DNA of 64,000 nucleotides from Bolinopsis microptera (Eukaryota; Ctenophora; Tentaculata; Lobata; Bolinopsidae): positions 16,385,118 to 16,449,117 of the forward strand of contig NC_087078.1 in NCBI RefSeq assembly GCF_026151205.1, given 5' to 3'. The translations under genes and the position numbers were made by a program. A model generated the notes under the pieces. It ran no database searches. It had not been told where the DNA came from and was given only the letters and a program-made list of their open reading frames with translations. Positions 1-9,614 of this stretch are shown here, piece after piece (the stretch's first letter is position 1; each line of letters starts with the position of its first letter).

Positions 1-313
1 TAAATTTAGTTTCCTGATGAAAAAATTCGGACAAAGTCAATATCTGAAGCATAAGACGAACCATTTCACCCACCAGTAGAGTTTTACTTTCAACATCCTC
101 ATATTTCGAAGAAGCTCGCCGGATTCTCTTCCCTAGCGGGCTCGTCTCCTCAATATTCTCCACAACTGCAGGAGCACTTGTTTGTTCCACAACAATTTCA
201 ACTGCTTCTTTGGCTGGGGAGTCAACCTGTTTGACTGGTGATTCACTCGAGTTGATGTGGGTAGTTCCTGTCGTAACATCAACCGTTTGAGACTCCTCAA
301 CTACCGTCCCCAT
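1..313 (-). CDS. N-terminal coding exon of an unidentified protein, cut by the window edge
   Basis: On the minus strand an ATG at 313 opens a frame of 104 codons with no stop before the window ends. The ATG follows a pyrimidine-rich TTTTCAG, so a splice acceptor (5'UTR intron or spliced leader) may lie one base upstream. The first ~65 residues are acidic and rich in Val, Glu, Thr and Ser, and look disordered. A basic patch (GKRIRRASSKYED, about residues 65-77) follows, then a more hydrophobic stretch rich in Leu and Met. I do not recognise the family. A GT inside the frame near base 75 could be a donor, so the last ~25 codons may be intron. Base composition and the long open frame support coding; function is unknown. 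Confidence 0.5.
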   Translation of the reverse strand, partial: MGTVVEESQTVDVTTGTTHINSSESPVKQVDSPAKEAVEIVVEQTSAPAVVENIEETSPLGKRIRRASSKYEDVESKTLLVGEMVRLMLQILTLSEFFHQETKF

Positions 314-2021
314 ACTGAAAATTGAGGAGTTTGAGATGAGGACCATCCGTAAATGATATGATCGTAGAATTCTTGTAAACTATTTTCTGATTTGGGCAGT
401 GATCTGTCGATCAATTTCACTGTCAAAGATGTTTTCTCTTCGTCGAGGCGATAAAATGGAGACAACGCGTGTACGTTCAGTGCGCGTAAAAAATGTGCTA
501 ACTACAATTTTAGCGCAATAGAAAAGATGTGTATTTTGGACAAGAATTTCGCGCCTTACATTACCCGCCAAGTGTAGACCCCCTAGACAGGCGGGCAAAA
601 TGTTCTAAAGATATGCTAATAATTCAGGAGTTTGTCATATGTGTATGTTTTGTAATGTGGAAGAGTACTCAACTTCAAAGCTGAGTTGATTGCTCAAGAC
701 AGTGCGTGTAGATCAATAGTAGTGTTATTACTCAAAGGTGCATGCTTTGATTTATTCAAGTTAATGATATTTCTATCCAAACCGTTTGTTTACGAATGTA
801 TTATGGAATTTTAGGGTCTCAAGAATTGTTGAAAAACATTCCTTTTTCAGAACTACAATTATGGCTAAACATACGAGTGAAATGTCACAAATTGGCGATA
901 CTGGACAATGTCAAATTATCACTGTGCCGAGATAGAAGAGATGTATCAAATAATACAAATAATGTTGTACAAATCCAGGAGAATACATGTACACATAATG
1001 AAAGTTGAGGCTATGACTAAGAATTATCCAAATATTCGCATATTTTTTAGAGAAGATAAAAAGTTTTAATCAGAAGCTATGCAGAGCAAGCACACAATTC
1101 TTAATCTCAATTGAACTGGAGCACATCATGGCAGATTCAGCGTGTACACATTAATTATGAGTTGGTGTAAAAATCAGTAAATATGGATTAACGTGTATGT
1201 TTATTTTTGCGAGCCCTGCTTTTCAATTTCATGGTGAATATTTAAAATCGTATAGTGAGTAGCAAGCAATAAGTAGGTTACATTACCTACGATAAGCAAA
1301 TACAATCAATCACATGTAATTGGCGTTGATTAGCTATACAAGAAGTAACTAATAGGCGAAATAGAAATCTTAAATATTGTTCAAATCTTAGAACTGTACT
1401 TTGTCGTTAACATTTGCTCTGTCAAGGATGAATAAAATCCACTAAACCTGAAACTCAAGCAATTAGATCTCTTTTTATTCTACTATCATGTATGTTTCTA
1501 CCTTGCAACTAATGAAGCCATCAAACAAGGTAGTAGGTACGGTGGGTCAGAAACATCTGATAATTTTGATTTTTCATACATAATAGTGACATAAAGTAAT
1601 GTGACGGAATTTTGATTCATAATATTGTAACGGACACCCAAATTTCACATTTGAGTGGTTTCAAGAACCTTGGTGCACAGAAAAAGGTCGGTCTAGTTTA
1701 AATGTTCCTTATCTTCTATTATAAACCCATATTGGGGGTTTTGGTGAAACTGGATCAAAACTAAATAGCGCGAAATCAGCTGTTTTACCTATACTAATAG
1801 ATATTAACAATCTGGACCAAGATAGTGCATACGGTGATTAAATGAATACACCTGTACTTCATTTCATAGATAGCTAAAATAATGGGAACTCGTACAAAAC
1901 ATATCGCTATTTGACTTCATCGATATCTATGAAAATATCAAAACCAGAACTATCATTCAGTTTCTGCTAACTGATACGTAGTGAACAAAATAAAACTAAG
2001 GCAAGACGAAAAGATAATCTA
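314..2021. other. Region upstream of the minus-strand gene; no supported gene
   Basis: This holds the presumed promoter side of the gene starting at 313 and then AT-rich sequence up to the first transposon. Open frames at 380-598 (minus) and 796-1008 (plus) are short, have no recognisable motif and are not supported. I see no RNA gene here. Confidence 0.4.
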
Positions 2022-3862
2022 CTGAGGGCACTTTCAAAAACATCTGTCACGGAAAAAATGTTAAAATTTGCCAAAAATCAGTTTTTGTGGCATAATTTGG
2101 TGGATAATTTTTGGAACGGGATGAAACTCCAGAATATGGTGTGCTATACCCTAACCTTTACTATCTGCCACTTTTTGTTTCGATTTAGGGCTAAATCTGG
2201 TGGATAAAAGTGAAACAGACCAATCCACTTCAGGTGGCCTTTAAAAATATTTAATTCCATCTAAACTCCTAAAATATGATTGAGACTTAACAATAATCGT
2301 TATAACTTCATAATTTCATAAGTAGGGCCGGGATTTTTCTTAAGGGCCAAATTTGGTGGATATATTTTTTTACCTCTTTTTTAAGACTGTTATTTGTTAG
2401 CTAACATCAATTTACTGGTCTTAAAATGATGCAAAGGCAATGTTAAATCTATGGCATCAACTATGAAGTACAAGATTCAAGTTAAAAGGCTATTTTTGGT
2501 GGATATAAGTCAATATTAATTAGTTAAACACGTAAATGTTACCAAAATATCAATAAATAAGACATCATCATGATTAGAAACAGTTGAAAAAGATGAAATA
2601 TAAGATGTTGAACATTTATGCATAAGGTACTATGGCATTTTAAGCATTCAGGGCCAATTTGGTGGATAATTAACTCAAAAATACTTAAAATATCGACCTG
2701 GATATTTTGATATCCATCAATTTTGGCCTTAAAACTCGGCTTGAGCTTATCACATTTTGTGCTGAACAAGAAAAAGGTCTAAACAAACCAATATCAGTGT
2801 ATGATTTCATAATCGAGCAAATCTAAGGCCAGAAATAGTGGATAAAAAAGCAAATTTAACCGTTTTTAAGCTAATTTCTTAGGCATTTATCCACCAAAAA
2901 CGGCCCTAAATGGAGAATGTTTGGAACGTTTACTTGAAACTATAGCCCTTCTTTTCGATCTCAGAGCAATGATTTTCAGCTCTTTCGACCTTAAGATATA
3001 ATTATTGGGCGTTGAAAGTGGATCACATACGTTATCAGTCAAGAAATCGTTATTTCAATCACTGAGGTAGGTTATTCACATTTAATATCCACCAATTTTA
3101 ACCTTAAAAGTCGTCTTGGACTGAAAATTCTTTTGAACTGAATTAGCAAAGGGGATTTTCTATCTAGAAACAGTTGTAGTTTCATGATAGAACACATCTA
3201 GGGCCAAAAATAGTGGATACAAAAGCAAATTTTCCCGTTTTGGTACTTTTATCCACCAAAAACAGCTCTAAAGGCTGAAAGGAAACAGTTTGTTAAGTTC
3301 GTATGAAACTATATCCATTCATTATGGCCCTAGAGCAATAATTGTATACATTTTCAGCTTCTAGACGAGATAATTGGGGTCTAACAATGGATAACCTGCA
3401 TTATTGACTCAGAAATTGACTTAAAATTAAATCAATCTTGAAGCTCCAATATATCCACCAAAAATGGCCTAAAAATTAAATCTTCTATGCTATCATAAAC
3501 TTGAAACGATTTCCAACCTGATCCGTTCACTGAGTAAAGCTGGTGAACTTGTTGACCAATATAATTTTTTCAGTTGAAAATTTTCGGTATTGAATTTTAT
3601 TTCATCGTTTTATTATCCACCATATCTAGCCTTAAAATTGAAATCTTTCTTTATTTTCGCCTTTTATCATAGAGGCATATCGATTTGCTACAATTCTATC
3701 TTTAAATAATCACCATAAATTAACCACACGTAAAGTTACAGGCCAACAAATGATATATCCACCAAACCCCTCTGAAAAGTATATCCACCATTATTAGCCC
3801 TGATTTAAATGCGTGTATCTCTGCTCATAGACATAGTAGACATTTTATTCTTTTTGTAAAAG

Positions 3863-5179
3863 TTGAACTATCGTTTTTTGCGCCCACTTTGCCTACTAAA
3901 CGGTACTAGAAAGATATTGTCCATGATAGTCTTGAAGCGCATCCAAAGGCAAGTATCTCAATACACTGGTCCTTGGCAGAATGCCTATAAACCTGGCCAT
4001 AGTTGTGCAAATATCGTTTGGACCCAGCGAATACTAGTGTCAGTTGTCAAAGAAAAACGCTGGTCTCTTCATAAGATGGGCATTGACATGTCCTCTGCTT
4101 TTGATACCATAAAGAGGTCGGTATTACTTGACATTTTAGCTGATGCTGGTTGTAGTGAGGACGACATTCGACTGGTAAGGTATTTGCTCGCAAATACTAA
4201 ACTGAAGATCAAAGTGAACTCAACAATATCGGGAGAGTTAATTGTCACGATTGGAGCTTTTCAAGGCGACAGTTTGTCTGGAAACTTGTTCACTCTATAT
4301 CTGGCAGCAGCACTTTACCACCTGCGTGCTGTTATGTCCTATCTAAGACCTAACCCTCCCATAGCTGAGAATCTGTTACCCCTCGAGTGGGAGTATGCAG
4401 ATGATGCTGATTTTACTGATGAGGATAAAAGCAACTTGGAGTCTTTGTTGCCAATATGTAAAGAGATATTGGAAGAGTGGAATCTTTTTGTCAATGAGTC
4501 AAAAACCGAGTTCACCCACTTCTATCTGGCCGGCAAGAACGAGGTTGATGACAAAGGAGAGCCACTCAGAGGTAGAGAACCTTGGAGGTCATCTATCTCT
4601 TTAGGCTCTAAGTTGTGTAGCATCGAAGATGTCAAGAGACGATGTATACTTGCTAACATTGCTTTTCAGAACTACAAAAAAGTCTGGGAACAAGGTAGAC
4701 GTATACCCTTGAAGATTCGACTCAAGATATATGAAGCACAAGTTGTTTCAATACTGATGTATAATTGCAACAGTTGGGCAACATCTAAACAACTCCTTCA
4801 AAAACTTGATGTCTGCCACAGGAATCATCTCCGTACGATCATCGGCATGACCTACCCTAATGTCATACGAAATGTGACTCTATACAAACGCTGCGAAGTT
4901 GTTCCACTTAGTGAGCGTGTTGCTCGTGCACGGTGGAGAATGCTCGGTCACATCCTCCGCAGTGATAATAACTCACCTGCCCAGCTTGCCTTACATTTTG
5001 CTGTAGAGAGTCAGAGTTTGATGAGAGGTAGAGTCGGACGACACCAGTCAAACTTGTTAAAAACTATTTTGAACGATTTAAGTGACAGAAACTTTAGACT
5101 TGTAAATACAGATGATTTATACCATTTAAGACTTTTTGCAACAGATAGAAAAGCATGGAGAGAGTTAAGCATGATTTAG
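3863..5179 (+). CDS. LINE reverse transcriptase ORF fragment (438 codons)
   Basis: The open frame encodes a non-LTR reverse transcriptase core. About residues 6-20 resemble the RPxSLLN motif. GIDMSSAFDTIKR (about 73-85) is motif A with its catalytic Asp, GAFQGDSLSG (about 131-140) is motif B, and YADDADF (about 178-184) is motif C with both Asp residues. The C-terminal third has the RARWRMLGHILR-type thumb region common in LINEs. No endonuclease domain is present because the copy is 5'-truncated. The first three codons derive from the target sequence, so the apparent start (a TTG) is not a real start. All catalytic Asp residues are intact, so the insertion is probably young, but a lone fragment like this should be dead as an element. 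The clade is not assigned. Confidence 0.75.
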   Translation: MNYRFLRPLCLLNGTRKILSMIVLKRIQRQVSQYTGPWQNAYKPGHSCANIVWTQRILVSVVKEKRWSLHKMGIDMSSAFDTIKRSVLLDILADAGCSEDDIRLVRYLLANTKLKIKVNSTISGELIVTIGAFQGDSLSGNLFTLYLAAALYHLRAVMSYLRPNPPIAENLLPLEWEYADDADFTDEDKSNLESLLPICKEILEEWNLFVNESKTEFTHFYLAGKNEVDDKGEPLRGREPWRSSISLGSKLCSIEDVKRRCILANIAFQNYKKVWEQGRRIPLKIRLKIYEAQVVSILMYNCNSWATSKQLLQKLDVCHRNHLRTIIGMTYPNVIRNVTLYKRCEVVPLSERVARARWRMLGHILRSDNNSPAQLALHFAVESQSLMRGRVGRHQSNLLKTILNDLSDRNFRLVNTDDLYHLRLFATDRKAWRELSMI

Positions 5180-5280
5180 TTTATTCTGTGTTATTTTTCT
5201 CTTGGTGACTTATCAGGTCATCAAGATGTTCTTTATGTTCTATTTTTGATTTGAATAAAGTTATATAATAATAAATATAA
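3874..5280 (+). mobile_element. 5'-truncated non-LTR retrotransposon (LINE) insertion
   Basis: The decamer TGAACTATCG is present at 3864-3873 and again at 5281-5290, exactly flanking this segment, and is read as the target-site duplication. The 3' end is an (AAT/ATA)-type tail following a possible AATAAA signal near 5253. The 5' end begins inside the RT coding region, as expected from incomplete target-primed reverse transcription. It is inserted in the motif-array TIR element at 2022-5412. Confidence 0.8.
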
Positions 5281-5640
5281 TGAACTATCGCAAATCCTAT
5301 GCTGAAAAAAAGTTTAATCAAAATATTGAGTTTATCCACCAAATGAGAGCTTCTAGAAGTTGAAATTTTTCCCGTGACAGATTCGTTAACATAGTTTTTG
5401 AAAGTGCCCCTGAATATTATAATCTAACAGTTTTTTGCTAGATTTTGTTCGGAATTTCACTTAAAAGAGAGCTTAAAGAAATAGTCGAGCAAGATTACTT
5501 AAGATAAATATACAGTATTTAAACAGCTTCCGCTTCCAATAGTAACTAATAAATGAAGCGGTTAAATGCCCTTAAAAATTGAGAAGATAAGAATTAAACC
5601 GTAATTCCTTAGAGAGGGTTAATTAAATTGTAACAGGAAT

Positions 5641-6237
5641 TTGAATGACCTTAAAATGCTACGTGTAACTTTTTGGCAAGTATGTAAGTATACTACTTAC
5701 TGTTTCATTTTATATATATATATATGGAACAGTAGAACTATAAGAACGCCCACCAAGATCCGTATCTACAAGGCTGCTGTTTTTACTATTCTGTTATATG
5801 GAGCTCAAGTGTGGAACACAACAAAGAAGCAGATGAAACGGTTCGAGGTCTTCCATCTGACCTCCCTGAGAAGAATCTTGAAGATAAAGTGGTTCTTCCA
5901 TGTCTCCAATGAAGAAGTTCTCAGGCGTGCTGGAATAAAGTCTATTGAAACTTTCATCGGTTCGGCTAGACTAAGGTGGTACGGACACGTTGTCAGAATG
6001 CCAGAGACACGGTTTCCCAATTTTCTACTGGATTGGAAATCAAACTATGGAAAGAGATTGAGAGGACGACCCAGCAAAGGCTGGATGGCCTGTGTACTCG
6101 AGGATGCGGCTGACTTTACAGGTGTCGATAACATCAGCAGAGACGCAGTAAAACAGTTAGCTCTACAACGAGTGGAATGGAGGAACATGATACACCGTAG
6201 AAGAGATGTGTGTGATGCAGGCCACTGCAACAACTAG
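5641..6237 (+). pseudogene. LINE C-terminal RT/thumb fragment
   Basis: From about residue 28 the frame reads as the C-terminal end of a LINE polyprotein: KIRIYKAAVFTILLYGAQVW, then RLRWYGHVVRMPETRFPN, then a GRPSKGW segment and a terminal Trp-rich basic tail. The catalytic RT motifs are absent. The segment starts next to a (TA)n tract at about 5711-5723 and is followed by a short (ATGT)n tail near 6257-6273, as in a 5'-truncated LINE. It differs in sequence from the LINE at 3874-5280, so at least two LINE lineages are present. Confidence 0.7.
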
Positions 6238-7201
6238 GAGGAGACCTCTTCATGTAGCATGTATGTATGTATTAGTTTAAGGGCACGGATCCAATGGGCA
6301 ATGGTTATACGGCAATATTTAGATAACTTTGTCACACTCATAATACGATGCCTCTTTTTTACTGTGAGGTGTCCTCAAAACCTTCAAAAAACTTATTATG
6401 TGATGGTTCTTCTATCGATTGCAGCCCTATTATATGCTGTGTTGAATGGTTGCCTAATACACGCGCTCACCCCTGCAGATCTGCACCTATGCACGCACTT
6501 GGTTTTTGGGAAATGAGGTTAATTCTGTCACATTTTATAGAATTTTCAATTTTGGGTGCATTGCCGAAATCATTTTTTTTCGATTTTGGTTTGAAAAGCG
6601 GGAAAACTCCATATAAGGAGTTTGAATGATACAGTTGATTCAAAAGAAGGCAGTTGAAGTTAACATTTTCACAAAAATGATGCGACGAAGTCAACTTTTA
6701 TTGTCCCTATTTTGAAGAATTATACGTCTATTAGAATTCAATATTCTTTTAGAAATAATTGGTAGTTTAACGATGTTAAGTTAAATTTGGCTAAGTCACT
6801 CAAAATGTGACAGTATTAAAATGTTGTGCCCCGACAATATAAATTTAATGTGGAAAACTGTGTGGGCTACTATATTTCTTGTGTTAATCAATTTCAACCA
6901 TAATAAGAACTGTCGATGTGAACAACAAATTATCAAACATTTACGACAAATTATGTGACGAAATTAACATTGCTTGCCCTATTTTGAAGTTCATCATATT
7001 ATCTCTATTAGAATTCAATATAACTTTATCATCATACAAATTTCGATAAACTAGTTATCTGCCAGCAAGGAGCAAACAGAGGTATAATAGTTTTTGTGAC
7101 AAAATTAACCTATTTTTTTACCATGTTGCGATGTTTCAATTGTGACACTGTAAACATATTACTACCACAGAATAATTTATGTGACTGGTGCGTGGTTGTA
7201 A

Positions 7202-7223
7202 TCTTACTATATATAAAGCGAGA

Positions 7224-7259
<36 letters not shown>

Positions 7260-7887
7260 CGTGCCATTTTACTGACACCACGGCATCATCTTTAACGCGA
7301 CTTTCCGCAAAAACCGTAAAAGATATACAACTGAAACATTTTTGACTGGGTTGAATGCTTTTATGCTTTTCAAGACAGCATGAAAAAATAAAAAATTGGC
7401 CAAGGAATAGGAGTTTTAGAGCCCAAAATTTGAACCCCAAAGTGGTGTCAAAAACGCGAATTTTTTTATCTAGACACTTATTTTACTTCGGTGTATTCCA
7501 ACAGCCACAATGTTACACAAGTGCAACCAGCCAATTACAGGAAGCCGAAGGATCTTTTTGGCCAGTGACGGTTAAGGTAGTGTGTACCATACTTTCTTCG
7601 TCCGAGACTTTGCTGCAATGTGCAGCTCCTCATTTAACCCTCACACCCGATTTCTCGAGTATTCGGCTGAGTAGACCGGGGGGCTGCATAGACCACTCAT
7701 GATCCTTAGCTGAACGTCGACGACGCTCACCCCACGACCAGGCAGTCAGTGGGTTTCGAACTCGCAACCTAACGATTGTAAGACAGGCGTTCTAACCAAC
7801 TGCGCTACCTGGCCGATAAAATAGGTAATAATTATTTTAGTCTCTTGAGTCTTGACACCATTTTAGGGTTATACGGGTTCCTGCTAG
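7202..7887. mobile_element. Helitron-like non-autonomous insertion
   Basis: The insertion begins TCTTACTATATATAAAGCG and ends CTAG. Compared with the uninterrupted copy of the host repeat near 47490, it sits exactly between an A and a T with no target duplication. A 5' TC, a 3' CTRR and an A^T target are the established Helitron hallmarks. A (TA)n tract lies at 7227-7254. I could not find a convincing GC-rich hairpin just upstream of CTAG, which weakens the assignment. There is no Rep/helicase gene, so it would be non-autonomous. It contains the SINE at 7515-7815. Confidence 0.6.
7515..7815 (-). mobile_element. tRNA-derived SINE (tRNA-Val-like head)
   Basis: On the minus strand the sequence from 7815 reads GGCCAGGTAGCGCAGTTGG (A box), an anticodon-like TCTTACAAT, then GCGAGTTCGAAACCC (B box). 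This is a tRNA-like RNA polymerase III promoter of about 74 bases, with TAC at the anticodon position (Val-like). The body that follows includes a GGTCTACTCAGCCGAAT block, which recurs at 34105-34123, so it belongs to a dispersed SINE family. The left boundary near 7515 is approximate; no clear tail or target duplication was found. Confidence 0.75.
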
Positions 7888-7963
7888 TAGTGTTAATTGA
7901 TCCAGTACGTAATATAGGGTGTTTAAGATGGTATATCAATATTTGCTCAATTTCAAACATGTG

Positions 7964-9132
7964 CACAGTGGGGCAGCATGGTGACATTAAGCCAAAAATT
8001 CATGTCTTTAAAATCTTTTTAAAATGGTTTTATCTTGTAGCCAGGTTGTAACTGAGTTCAAAACTTTTTGAATTATGTTTCTATCTCAATCCTAAGCCGA
8101 GTTATGGACCCTCAAAGTTGGGCGCTGGCAATATTTCAAATTTTGGCAGTGAAAATTAGAGTTTCATGGCATGCATAAGCATGCCAAATAAACCATCATG
8201 GTGCTTTTAATCCACGATTCTGCCATTCTAATCAACTTTCCTCATACTGGGATGATCACTGAGGAACGATTCTGGCCAAAATATTTGTCTTTCTGATGAA
8301 AATGGATTTTTGCCAGCCTTCTGGATGATATATCTGAAAATAAGCTCATTTTTGAGAGTAAATTTTTGGAATTTATCCATTTAAATTTGCTGATAAACCA
8401 TAGCCGCTAATAGCCGCATATGTAGAGTACCTTAGAAGGTGTCCCAACATGCCTGCAACCATATAAAAGCCCCCTGAGTTCCGACAAGTTCCGACATTTT
8501 GAGGAAAAAATTTTTTTTTGGGTCCAGCCTCACGCTATTTCTCAGCCTTGAAAAGCTCACTGATAGACTAAAAACTGATTTTTTTCATCTATTTCATAGC
8601 TTTTTGGGGCACACTTCGATCTTTTATGCTAATACCAGCAAAGTTCAATAGGAATAAGTAATATTTGGATGGAAAAATAATGCGGATGAGCCAAAAATAG
8701 CCAAAATCTGGCAATTTGAGCTCGGAAATTCCAGGGCCGGGGCAACTCTGATTTCATAGGATTTTTCTTATGTTTTGGTCATATTGCAAAGTTTTTCTGG
8801 TTCTCCTTTCTGAAATACCATTAAACAATCACATCAGCATGATTGATGACTATTTCCATACGAAAAAGCAGAAAAATGGGACGGAAACCGCTTGAAATTG
8901 GATGAAATCTTAAAATTGCTAGTCAAAAAAGATGCTTTTTGTGTGACAGAAAGTGCCAAATTTTAAAAAAAATTGATGTTTTGCCCAAAAAAGTAGTGAA
9001 AGTTGTCCTATTTCACTGAAATAAGTTATAATTGACGATTTAACCCAAATTGACACCACCAAGATGTGGCCAGAGGCATAAAAAGGCAAAAAACCCAAAA
9101 GTCATAATGCCCTATTAGATTGCCCCACTGTG
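7964..9132. mobile_element. 1.17 kb non-autonomous TIR element with CACAGTG ends and 5 bp target duplication
   Basis: Both ends read CACAGTGGGGCA in inverted orientation (7964-7975 and 9121-9132). ATGTG flanks each side (7959-7963 and 9133-9137). The related repeat at about 47565 carries one unduplicated target at the same point, confirming a 5 bp duplication. There is no transposase frame. A 5 bp duplication with a CACWGTG-type terminal heptamer is the signature of Transib and RAG-like transposons. The inner CAGTGGGGCA could also suggest a hAT end, but an 8 bp duplication does not fit. Confidence 0.75.
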
Positions 9133-9614
9133 ATGTGTAGATATCATCAAGAGTATGTGACAAAGTAAACTTGCTCTTTGCTTGCGACTATCTGATATTA
9201 TAACAATTCCCAGCACTTACAGGTCATAAAGTAATCTTACACTACTCAGCATTCCTTATCAGGGTGCCCTAAACATTCCTCATATATTTTCTTACATGTG
9301 TGACGGAGTAAACCTGGGAGCACCATTTAACGAAAAAAGTCGTCAAATATGTAGGTAATGGTCATATGTATTGTGTACCCATCCTATCAACTGGACACTG
9401 TCACATGTTTATAGTGTATTTAGGCGATATCTTATCACCTGATAAAGATATCGTTGTGAGACAAAGTTTGCCTAGAGGATGAGACGATTATCCTTACCAT
9501 TAAGGCCAAGGGTTTAAATAATTTCATAGTGTGACAAAGTCAACTACAACGTACTTTTTAAAAGGGTAACTAATATTTACCAATAACCTCAAACTCGAAT
9601 GAACGTGTCCATTT

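Larger units (their letters stand above)
2022..5412. mobile_element. TIR-bounded element with a dispersed GGTGGATA motif array, interrupted by a LINE
   Basis: The ends form an inverted repeat: GGGCACTTTCAAAAAC near 2026, followed by CTGTCACGG, mirrored at 5360-5408. The interior carries about 17 copies of a ~20 bp motif close to AGGGCCAAAAATGGTGGATA, spaced roughly 40-200 bp apart. Those from about 2090 to 2840 mostly read forward (e.g. 2098, 2199, 2351, 2498, 2651, 2836). Those from about 2886 onward read as TATCCACCA (2886, 3087, 3248, 3450, 3614, 3751, 3780 and 5333). No transposase frame is visible, so it is non-autonomous. The octamer ATAATCTA occurs at 2014-2021 and 5419-5426 and may be an 8 bp target duplication, although six bases separate the right copy from the TIR end. 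The reverse transcriptase inside it is a later insertion. Confidence 0.65.
6283..9614 (+). mobile_element. Motif-array transposon family A, copy 1, carrying nested insertions
   Basis: This segment aligns with 46150-48137 over its length once two insertions (7202-7887 and 7964-9132) are removed. The match starts around GGGCA near 6283, and the family's right end at about 9580-9614 includes ACCAATAACCTCAAACTCG. The left TIR seen in copy 2 is missing here, so this copy is 5'-truncated next to the LINE fragment. Like copy 2 it is filled with copies of TGTGACRRARTTTAC in both orientations. No transposase is visible. Confidence 0.75.

Noticed and set aside
2022-5412. A reverse transcriptase encoded by a TIR transposon as one novel system
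   Set aside because: TGAACTATCG duplicates at 3864-3873 and 5281-5290 and the A/T-rich tail show the RT is a separate, 5'-truncated LINE inserted into the TIR element.
7742-7815. A genuine tRNA-Val gene
   Set aside because: The tRNA-like part is fused to a long non-tRNA body repeated elsewhere in the window, so it is a SINE head.
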